Assembly: GCA_947683625.1 (NCBI GenBank)
Contig: CANTUR010000460.1
Span: 1,851,001 to 1,915,000 of the forward strand
Direction of reading: 5' to 3'
DNA length: 64,000 nt
Origin: Mallotus nudiflorus
Lineage: Eukaryota; Streptophyta; Magnoliopsida; Malpighiales; Euphorbiaceae
Shown: piece after piece, positions 56,050 to 64,000 of the stretch
How positions within the stretch are numbered: position 1 is the stretch's first letter
How the letters are laid out: every line of letters starts with the position of its first letter
Made by a program: the position numbers and the translations under genes
The notes under the pieces: generated by a model
The model's database searches: none
Told to the model about the DNA's origin: nothing
Seen by the model: the letters and a program-made list of their open reading frames with translations, nothing else

Positions 56050-58330
56050 AAGCCAGAAGAAAATAGTATCTTGATGGGAGACAAGGGACAATTCAACAAG
56101 TTTGATGCTATGAATGGGGGTCACATCATATTTGAGGGAAATGCTAAAGAGAAGATAGTGGGATTAGAGAAATTGTTAACCCTCAATCCTTATCTATTCA
56201 TCATGTTTTGCTCGTTGATGGTCTTAAGCATAATTTACTTAGCATTAGTCAATTATATGATATAGGAAATAAAGTCACTTAATGTCTATCCTAAAAATTG
56301 CTTTATTAGTAGCTTAAATGATGAAATAATTTTTAGTGGTGAAAGAGTTGACAATGTCTATATTATTGACTTAAATAAAGTTGATAACATAGACATTAAA
56401 TATTTAATATTCACTTCCCATGACACATGGACTTGGCATAGAAGATTAGGACATGTAAACTTTGAGCTTTTGGATGATCTTAGTAAACATGAACTCCTGG
56501 TTGCATTGCCCAAATTCAAGTTCACTAAAGACAAGCCTTATGATGCTTGTTAAAGAGAAAAACAATCTAAATCTTTCTTTTAAGCTTAAGAATGTAATGT
56601 CTACTTTTAGGCCATTTGAACTTCTTCACATGGATTTATTTGGTCCTACTAGAGTTGCTAGTTTAGGTGGAATGCACTATGTATATGCCTTGGTTGATGA
56701 TTACTCTAGATACACTTGGATGTGTTTTCTTACTTATAAGAATGATACTTTTTAGGCTTTTGAAAGTTTTTTAAAAAGAGTTAAAAAAGAAAAAGGTTTT
56801 TGTATTTCAATTATTAAAAGTGAAAATATAACTGAATTTGAAATTGAATTTTTCAAAACCTTTTATAATGAAAATGATATTTCATATACTTTTTCTTCTC
56901 CTAGAACACCTCAACAAAATGGGGTTCTTGAAAGGAAAAATAGGATTCTAGTGGAAATGGCTAAAACTATATTTTATGAGTATAATTTACCTTTATACTT
57001 TTAGGCGAAAACTGTTAACACTTCTTGCTATATAGTAAATAGAGTCTTTAAAAGACCAATTTTAAACAAAACCTTTTATGAGCTTTGGAATAATAGGAAA
57101 TTCAAAATCTCATATCTTAGAGCATTTGGATGCTAGTGCTTCATATTAAACGCTATAAAGGAATTTTCCTAGGTTATGCTACCACTAGCAAAGCATATAA
57201 AGTCTTTAACAAAAGAACTCTAGTAGTTGAAGAGTCAATGCATATTGTATTTGATGAATCTAACCCACCTGATCCTAGAAAGGATACTAGTAGTGTTGAT
57301 GATGTTGTAGATGAGCTTATGGATATGAATATTTAAAAAGAAAATACTAGTAAACCTTTAAAGCTTATAGGTCCTAAAAAGGAAGATAGTGAGGAGATGC
57401 CTCAACCTACTTTGAAGGATGAACTCCCAAAGGAATGGTAATTCAAGAAAGCTCATCCTTATGATCTTATTATTGGTGACACTATAAAGGAGATAACTAC
57501 TAGATCTCAACTTAAGTCTATTGTAAATTTATCATTCATCTCTCAAATTGAACCTAAACATGTTGATGATGCTTTGAATGATGAGTCTTAGGTACTTTCT
57601 ATATAAGAGGAATTGAATTAATTTGAGAGAAACAAAGTATAGAATCTTATTCTTAGGCCTAAATATCATCCTATTATAGGCATTAAGTGGGTGTTGAGAA
57701 ATAAGATGGATGAACAAGGCATCATAACTAGGAATAAAGCTAGATTAGTAACTAAAGGTTATAATCAAGAAGAAGGCATTGATGATAATGAAACTTTCAC
57801 CCCTGTTGCAACGTTAAAAGCTATTAGGATGTTGCTAACTTTTACATCTTTCATGAATTTTAAACTTTATCAAATGGATGTGAAAAGTGATTTTCTAAAT
57901 AGTTTTATTTAAGAGGAGGTTTATGTTGAACAACCTTCAGGTTTTGAAAGTTTTGAATTTCCTAATTATGTTTTCAAGCTTTCAAAAGCTCGATATGGAT
58001 TGAAACAAGCTCCTAAAGCTTGGTTTGAGAGGTTAAGCAACTTTTTTTAGAAAAAGGATTCTCAAAAGGTAAAGTTGATACAACCTTATTCATAAAGCAA
58101 TCAAAAAATGATTTATTAATTTTGTAAATATATGTAGATGATACAATATTAAGTGCTACTAACCATTCTTTTATGAGGACTTTTCTAGGCTCATATAAGG
58201 AGAGTTTGAAATGAGTTTGATGAGAGAGCTCAAGTTCTTTTTTGGCCTTTAAATCAAGCAAGGAGAAGAAGGAATTTTCATCAACCAAGAAAACTACACT
58301 GGAGATAATATCAAGAAGTTTGGAATGGAT
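56050..58330 (+). pseudogene. SIRE-like copia protease, integrase and RT (broken)
   Basis: The protease remnant is around 56070-56170 (MGDKGQFNKFDAMNGGHIIF; the catalytic part before it is destroyed). TWHRRLGHVNFELLDDLSKH at 56430 is the GAG_pre domain. The integrase core runs from 56590 with FELLHMDLFGPTRVASLGG, ALVDDYSRYTWMCFLTYKND and SSPRTPQQNGVLERKNRILV; the middle catalytic Asp region is IKSENITEFE, lacking the usual SD.G.EF. RT begins at 57630 with IGIKWVLRNKMDEQGIITRN and KARLVTKGYNQEEGIDDNET. It continues through the KLYQMDVKSDFLNSFI region, QPSGFESFEF and RYGLKQAPKAWFERLS, then decays at about 58330. Many stops sit at Gln and Trp positions. Confidence 0.85.
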
Positions 58331-59084
58331 GGACCTAAAATTAGCAAGACTCTAATGAGCTCAAGCACCAAAGTTGGCAAAACTGAAAGTGGAAAATCAG
58401 TTTATGAAAAGCACTTTTGAGGTATGATCAGTTCTCTTTTTCACTTTACTATTAGTAGACACAATATTATGTTTGCTACTTACTTATATGTTAGGTTTTA
58501 ATTTTATCCTAAGGAATCACATTTGAATACAATTAAAAGAATTGTTAAGTACCTCATAGGAACTATTAACTTAGGCCTTTGGTACCTTAAGAGTGATTCC
58601 TTTAACTTAGTTAGCCACTCGAATGTGGACTTTGCTAGTAGCTTGATAGATAGAAAAAGCACTTTCAAAACTTCTCAATTCTTAGGACAATGCTTAGTTT
58701 CTTGGTTTAGTAAGAAATAAGTTTTAATTGCCTTATCCACAACCAAAGCCAAGTATGTGGCGGCTAGTTATTATTGCTTATAAGTTTTGTGGAAAAAATA
58801 ATAACTTAGGGACTATGGCATATAATTTGATCACATTACTATCGAATGTGACAATACAAGTGCTATTAACCTTATCAAGAATCCCATTCAACATTTAAGA
58901 ACCAAGCATGTAGACATTAGATATCACTTTCAGAAAAGACAATGCTAAATTAGGACACATTTCTTTAGAATTTATTAACACAAATCATCAATTAGTAGAT
59001 ATTTTCGCAAAACCCCTTATTGAGGATAGGCATGATTTTATCTTAAATGAACTTAACATGATTAACGGATCTAGCTTAACATGA
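58331..59084 (+). pseudogene. SIRE-like copia RNase H
   Basis: HLNTIKRIVKYLIGTINLGL and WYLKSDSFNLVSHSNVDFAS at 58520-58640 correspond to the copia pattern A.KRI.RYL.GT..LGL.Y, then GY.DADFA, with the first catalytic Asp in place. CLVSWFSKK, ALSTTKAKYVAAS and CDNTSAINLIKNPI follow with stops between them. TKHVDIRYHF and FAKPLIEDR-like sequence lead to the last stop at 59082-59084. Confidence 0.85.
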
Positions 59085-59930
59085 TATGGAAACTTGTCTA
59101 TTTTATTGCTTATATGTGTATATATGTCTTTGATGCATTGAATATGTGTGATTAATTGCCTATTTTTGCTTTTTCATAATCATTAATAAATTAATAAAGT
59201 CAATTTATTTGAATTATTAATGAAAATTGCACACAAAATTTGGTTCAATACCATTATTACTAGTTGTATGATTTAAATAATATTTGTGTTTCTTAAAAGT
59301 TGACAATTTTCAAGCTTTAATTTATTTTCCTTAAAATTTTATTTTGGACTCAATTGCAAAATTTTTTAAAGTTTAGGGGTCAAATTGCAATTTCATCACC
59401 ATTGTTACTAGCAACAGTTCAGATCATGACACTTATTTGCTTTGATATAGCAGCGCTTATGATATTGATCATGATCATGATCATGACTGTGACTGCAAAT
59501 ATCACAATCATGATTGGTCAATTATAACTATGACCATGGTCATGATAGACCTAGGAAACTAAATTTTTTTGTTTTAATTGTCATGACTTTTCATATCAAA
59601 AATATTTTTCCAGGTCTTTTATGATTCTTAAGACCTTTTTTTGACTTGACCTCACTTTTCCTTTATTTTTATTACCCCTAGTCTCAATACTTTCCATCAC
59701 TTTCATCTTCTTTTTAAAAATAATAATAATAATAAATAAAATCTCTATAACTTCTTTTTCTCTCTACACCTTCCTTCCTCCATGGCTCCTAAAAAAAATT
59801 AAGACTACTCCCTCCTCCTTCTATGGAGAGACTACTAAAAGAGCCATTAAAGACAAACCTTGCAAATCCTATCCTCCTTTTTCTTATTCACCACAAGACA
59901 TCAAGAAAAGGAAGTTTGTTTTTAACCCTT
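59085..59930 (+). other. SIRE-like 3' spacer with a degenerate ORF start
   Basis: The stretch is AT-rich at first. At 59420-59550 the palindromic GATCATGATCATGATCATGA motifs recall those of the 5' LTR. A start of another ORF is at 59782 (MAPKKN and then a stop; the shifted frame continues with KTTPSSFYGETTKRAIKDKP). Such an extra ORF after pol is known in SIRE-type elements. It breaks off where LINE sequence begins. Confidence 0.5.
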
Positions 59931-61405
59931 CTTATTTGGTGTCCTATTTGTATAAAGCTTGTTATTTTCCTAAGTATTCCTTTCTTAATTCTTCTCTAAA
60001 TCTTATTTACATTTGGCATAGCATTATGGCTACTCAACAGCTGATTCATGATGGGTGCAGGATCCATATTAGTTCTGGTTATTCGGTTTATGTTTGGGGT
60101 GACCTGTGGTTGATTGGAGCCCAATAATGTATTAGTTTTGATGCTTCTAAAGAATTACGATCCACTACTATTAATCAATTGATGTAGCCTGGTACCTATC
60201 AATGGGATAATGATATCATAAAGGATTTATTTAGTGCCATATATAAGGAGTTGATTCATTAAGTCCCTTTTAGCTTGAGGTCCATTTCAGATTCTTTTTT
60301 TTTTTTGGAAGTTTGATGCTAAAAGGGTTTATGTTGTCCATATTTATTATTGGGTTAGTGTAGGGGATCAAATTTCTCAGCTTTTTCTGATGACAATTGT
60401 TCCTTTTGGAGTAAATTATGGAACTATAAAGTTCTTACTAAAGTAAAACACTTAATTTGGCGGGTTGCTTCCTCTTGCATTCCTACTTTTGATCTCTTGA
60501 ATAGCTATCGAGTTGAGGTTAATAATGTGTGTTGGTTGTGCCAAAGGTCAGTTGAGAGCATTTTTCATATTTTTTTGTACTTGTCCTTTTACTTCTACAT
60601 ATTGGCAGTTATTTGGGTTACTTCTTACTTTGACTATTGTATGTTCTTTCAATGATTGGTTCTTATCAGTGGTTCAAAGGTTGAGTCTGAATGATGTAGC
60701 ACTAATTATGACTCTTTGTTGGGCTATATGGAGAGCTCAAAATGATTTAATCTAGAATAAGAAGTCATTTTCTCCTCATCAAGTGGTTAATTTTGCAAAG
60801 TCTCATCTTTTTCAATGGGCTCAAGCACAACTTCATTTTCTATTTTAGGATTTATCATCTTTTATTCTTACAGTCTGTTGGTGTTGTTATTTGGTATGTT
60901 CCTGATGTTGGTACTCGCAAGATCAATATTGATGCTGCTCTGTTTGCATCTTTGAACAAGATAGGTCTAGGGATGGTTCTTCGAGATGATGAAGTCTCTT
61001 TCATTGTTGCTAATCTTTACCAATTATGGGGTGCTTGAATCCTCAGATTACTGAAGCTTTGGGTATGTGTGAGGCTCTCAGTTGGATTAAACTTAATGGT
61101 TGGCCTTTTGTGATTATAGAGATAGATTCTCAAGTGGTTTTTAATGTCATTCATCAAAATTTAAAAGATGGTTCTCATTTAGGTCTTGTTATAGATGATT
61201 GTGTTAGGCTATTTCTTAATTATCCAATGTGGATGTTTTTTTTATTCAAAGGTTTGTGGATCAGGTGGCGCATTGCTTAGTTAAAGCCTCTGATTGTTTG
61301 TCAGATCTTATGCTTTGAGTGAAATATCCCCCAAACTTTATCATTGATGTACTTCATTATGATTTGTCTTAATGTTAGTTTCCTTTTCTCTTAAAAAAAA
61401 AAAGA
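59930..61405 (+). pseudogene. 5'-truncated L1-type LINE: RT end, zinc region and RNase H
   Basis: It opens inside the RT C-terminal region with YLYKACYFPKYSFLNSSL, IWHSIMATQQLIHDGCRIHI and GDLWLIG (plant LINE pattern: KA.YFP..SFL......S..W.SI...). The zf-RVT part lies at 60440-60640 (KVLTKVKHLIWRVA in a shifted frame, then CWLCQRSVESIFHIFLYLSF). RNase H follows at 60900-61280: GTRKINIDAALFASLNKIGL, GMVLRDDE, AEA-like TEALGMCEAL and IIEIDSQVVFNVIH. The element ends in an A-run at 61394-61404. Truncation at the 5' end and the 3' A-run are normal for LINE insertion. A target duplication was not identified. Frameshifts and stops occur. Confidence 0.8.
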
Positions 61406-62200
61406 TTGAATACAATCAAAGGGTATTGAAAATTAATCATGTAAAGTTTTAGGGTGAAGTTCTACATTTGACAAAATAAATTAAAAGATTTTTTTTTTGC
61501 TAGGTGGAAATAATTGATTTAGGAATATTTTCTTAATATTGGAAAAAATCTCTAAGTCAACTCGATTTAAATTGATACAATCAAAGATTTAGTTTCCATT
61601 TTAAATCTTTAAATTTAAGAATTGATTTTTAAAATTTTTGATATTTATAAAGATATGTTTGTCATCTAAAAAATTATATGATAAAATTATAATATTATTC
61701 TTAAAATGAAAATGACATTTATAATACCCTTTATGTCAATTTTAAATTTAAATCAACCATACAAAATGTTTTAAATTCTAATTAATTTATGTCAATTCCA
61801 ACTGAATATAAAAGTGTCAAATATCTAAAAATAAGATTATAGCTAATTCAATTTAACTCGAATACAATTACAATGACAAAAAAATATAAAAACAATTAAT
61901 TTAATATGATTGTATACGCATATCGCTTAAATAAAAATAATTTTTATTAGTTAATCCTAACAATTCCTGATAAAATAATGTTATTTATCCTAACATTTTT
62001 ACATCAATTTCTTACACTATCTATTCAAATATTAAAAAAATCCTTAAAAAAAAAACTCGGGCCTCCTTTTTTCTCAATATTCTCTTTTTTTTAGTCACTC
62101 ATCTTCTTTAAGTAAGGAGGGTGATTTTTGGCTATTCTTAGCTTGAAATCACCAATTTACACTTTTTTTTTTATCAATATATTTCTTAAATAAGTGGTTA
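61406..62200. other. AT-rich sequence, nothing recognised
   Basis: No frame or repeat pair was noticed. It is purely AT-rich spacer. Confidence 0.45.

Positions 62201-62272
<72 letters not shown>
62201..62272. repeat. (TA)n microsatellite
   Basis: About 35 TA units lie between CTCA and TGAG, so the tract itself is flanked by a 4-base inverted pair. Confidence 0.95.
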
Positions 62273-62275
<3 letters not shown>

Positions 62276-62810
62276 TTTATTTATTTTATTTCTTCTTCTT
62301 ATTGCAGTGTTTAGTTTTTCGTCATCTTATTATGACATTTAGTTTTTGATCATCTTGTTGCAGTCTTTTCTTTGTATTTAGGCAATTCAGACCAGTATTT
62401 TTTATCAAAGAGATATAAAAATAACAAATTAAATGGTTGTAAGTATATTACATAACTGAAATTCTAAATATTTTAATTACTATAGTATTATCAAATTTGT
62501 AAGCTTTGAGTTGGTTTATTATGCTGCTAACTTGATTTTTGTTTTATCCTCTATAATTTTTAACATATTTTATCTGTGTTTTTATGAATGTATTACTAAT
62601 TTGAATCAATGAAATCATTTTTCTTTTTCTTTTTTTTTTTAAATTCTTACACCATCTAATTTAACACTATGTTTTTGGCAAATATCATGCAATATGAATT
62701 ATTTTAGTAGGTTAATTTTAATAGTAATTTTGTTTGAAATTATACCTTTCAAAATAGTTGGTTAAATATCACTAATTACTCGTTGAAAAAAAAAATCACT
62801 AATTACATTA
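62273..62810. other. AT-rich sequence, nothing recognised
   Basis: GTTTAGTTTTTCGTCATCTT and a diverged copy ATTTAGTTTTTGATCATCTT (about 62310 and 62337) form a short repeat. Nothing else was seen. Confidence 0.4.
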
Positions 62811-62839
62811 TAAAATATAAATTAGGGTCTAAAATAAAA

Positions 62840-63040
62840 ATACAGCAAGATGATGAGTTGGATCAGATCAGCCCAAAATCTCTCCATTTCCACAGTCACC
62901 ATTCCAAAAACAGAAAGAATAAATAAACACACCACACACGTCGTTGTTAAAAAAAAAACAAAAAACGACTTAACGCCGTTAAAACGGAAAAAACACGTGT
63001 GCGGGTCCCACAACAAACTAAACTGAAGAGAGATATAACA
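62840..63040. promoter_or_regulatory. GC-richer island with a G-box and direct GTT motifs
   Basis: Within 200 bases there are CACGTG in AAACACGTGTGCGGGTCCCA (62993-63002 region), CACACACGTCGTTG (ACGT core, 62931) and AACGACTTAACGCCGTTAAA (MYB-type AAC core, about 62965). Plant bZIP and bHLH factors bind CACGTG. The island lies about 0.8 kb left of the probable 5' UTR at the right edge and could be its distal promoter. The long T-rich minus frames here are not genes. Confidence 0.4.
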
Positions 63041-63770
63041 AATATTACAATTAACTCCTTAATGTTATATTTTAAAACCACTTCTGTTCCCTCTATTTCA
63101 AACATAGTAATTTTAATCCATGATGAAGATTGAAGTCCTTTAAACAATTAAACATTTTTAAGTCATATAATCATAAAATTTTTATATCTTATATCATATT
63201 TAAGTCTCTTAAATTTTAACATATAATTTTAAAACCTCAATTTGTACTTTTATATATATAATTATAACATAATTATATTTATTGATTTTAAATTATTATA
63301 AATTAAATTAAATTATTAAATTTCATAAGAAATAGTCACAAAATCACCTCATGTTATTTATTATTTTTGCTTTTAAATTAGAATTCTATCATTTTTTATA
63401 TTATCAACCTTGAACTTGGAAATCTTCCCTAAAAACCTTGAACTTAGAAATTAATATATTTCATGCAAAACCATTGTATTTTAAAAATGCATAAAACTAA
63501 AAAAATAACTAATTATGATATTTTTATTAATAGAGAAAATTTAAAATCAATAGTTTATAATGCGTCAATTTTACTATTACATTTGTTTTGAAAATATAAA
63601 TCCTATATTTTTATTTATTTTTTAAAAAATATTTTTCATTATGAAAATTTAGATAGTAACGCATCAATTCACTGAATTTTAAAAAAGGGTCAAAATTACA
63701 ATAATTTGAATAAAATTGAGGACAACATTATAAGAAATATTATTTTGGGACGATATTGTAATGTTAATAA
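63041..63770. other. AT-rich sequence, nothing recognised
   Basis: The area may contain a small MITE-like piece (AAGTCCTTTAAAC and TTTAAGTCTCTTAAATTTTA) but inverted ends could not be matched. Confidence 0.35.
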
Positions 63771-64000
63771 TCCCAGATAAAAACGCACACTATCAGAAGC
63801 AGCAGCAACGACAACAGCAGTAACAGAGAGAGGGAGAAAAGAGAAGAGGAGCAGGAGCAGGAGCAGCATCAGCATCAGCATCAGCATCAGCAGCAGAAGG
63901 GAAAGGAATTGGATTGGTGTTCGTGTCCTCTCCTTTACGGTCTGTAGTTACTCACTCCTACCAACCAGCACTCTCCACCTGACCCTTAAACCGCCATTTT
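63771..64000 (+). promoter_or_regulatory. Probable promoter and 5' UTR of a gene lying beyond the right edge
   Basis: Base composition changes abruptly from AT-rich to mixed. AGATAAAAACGC (63776) could be the TATA region. It is followed by CAG- and GA-rich sequence: AGCAGCAGCAACGACAACAG, then GAGAGAGGGAGAAAAG, (AGCAGG)3, (CATCAG)4 and a CT-rich part with CCTCTCCTTTACGG and CTCTCCACCTGACCC. Such GA, CAG and CT blocks are typical of plant 5' UTRs. No ATG with a long frame starts before the edge, so the coding region would follow outside. The minus frame over this area (Leu, Met and Val only) is a shadow of the repeat. Confidence 0.5.
63842..63898 (+). repeat. Hexamer microsatellite (GAGCAG)n(CATCAG)n
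   Basis: Three to four GAGCAG units pass into four CATCAG units and then CAGCAG. All are in the same 3-base register, so length changes would not shift a frame, although here the tract is probably untranslated. Confidence 0.85.

Larger units (their letters stand above)
50398..59930 (+). mobile_element. SIRE-like Ty1/copia element, 3' end lost, split by a solo LTR
   Basis: The order is 5' LTR (50398-51655), primer site, gag (51706-54952, interrupted by solo LTR C), protease, integrase, RT, RNase H (to 59084), then a downstream stretch of about 0.85 kb that passes into LINE sequence at about 59930. A second LTR is not found in the window. The SIRE assignment rests on the gag sequence, the spacer after RNase H with a start of another ORF (MAPKK at 59782) and the long LTR. 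All frames are broken repeatedly. Confidence 0.75.

Noticed and set aside
63696..63887. Minus frame beginning MLMLMLMLLLLLLL as a signal peptide gene
   Set aside because: It is the reverse reading of the CATCAG and GAGCAG microsatellite.

Overview
The window looks like repeat-dominated, AT-rich nuclear DNA from a eudicot plant. No bacterial-style gene organisation is present. Almost every stretch with recognisable coding potential is a decayed retrotransposon or DNA-transposon protein of a plant-specific lineage: Tat-type Ty3/gypsy with dual RNase H, SIRE-like and other Ty1/copia, L1-type LINE, TTF-type hAT and a MULE-like TIR element. The species cannot be named from the sequence; an origin in Malpighiales is only a weak guess. 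No complete host gene can be supported. Host-like pieces are a type-B response-regulator first exon (16150-16279), a possible phytosulfokine-like last exon (14260-14391, minus) and a probable promoter/5' UTR at the right edge (63771-64000).

Layout. 1-13857: the 3' part of a Tat-lineage gypsy element on the plus strand. It holds a broken RT-RNaseH-aRNH-integrase (2083-4570), two antisense gene remnants (DUF7745-like, then a plant mobile domain gene), a 3' UTR made of tandem repeats (9560-10245), and the 3' LTR from 10419. This element is interrupted twice: by a foreign solo LTR (19-2082, splitting the RT codons) and by a 1.65-kb LTR-like repeat (11996-13646, inside its LTR). 13858-26570: mostly AT-rich non-coding DNA with the two host-like exons, a five-unit tandem repeat, a purine-rich tract, a MITE-like element, a 1.3-kb foldback and hairpin-forming CAACAAAA sequence. 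26582-30541: a MULE-like element with ~80-bp TIRs and a near-perfect 9-10-bp target duplication, carrying exon-like fragments and itself hit by a second solo LTR (28421-30443).

31170-46824: a three-level nest on the minus strand. An old copia with a ~220-bp LTR is split by a younger copia with 2.16-kb LTRs (35006-45899), whose 5' LTR carries a second copy of the 1.65-kb LTR-like repeat (42916-44581). 46830-50397: LINE and hAT remnants and a ~460-bp tandem duplication. 50398-59930: a SIRE-like copia on the plus strand, its gag split by a third solo LTR (52452-54747, perfect 5-bp duplication CTATG). It passes directly into a 5'-truncated LINE (59930-61405). 61406-64000: AT-rich DNA, a long (TA)n tract, and rising GC content with G-box and CAG-rich 5' UTR-like sequence at the edge.

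The three solo LTRs belong to one family. They share end motifs with the LTR of the resident Tat element, so the window records repeated activity of related Tat families. Where reading frames can be aligned, stops sit mostly at Gln or Trp codons changed by one C-to-T or G-to-A step, as expected for methylated silenced repeats.
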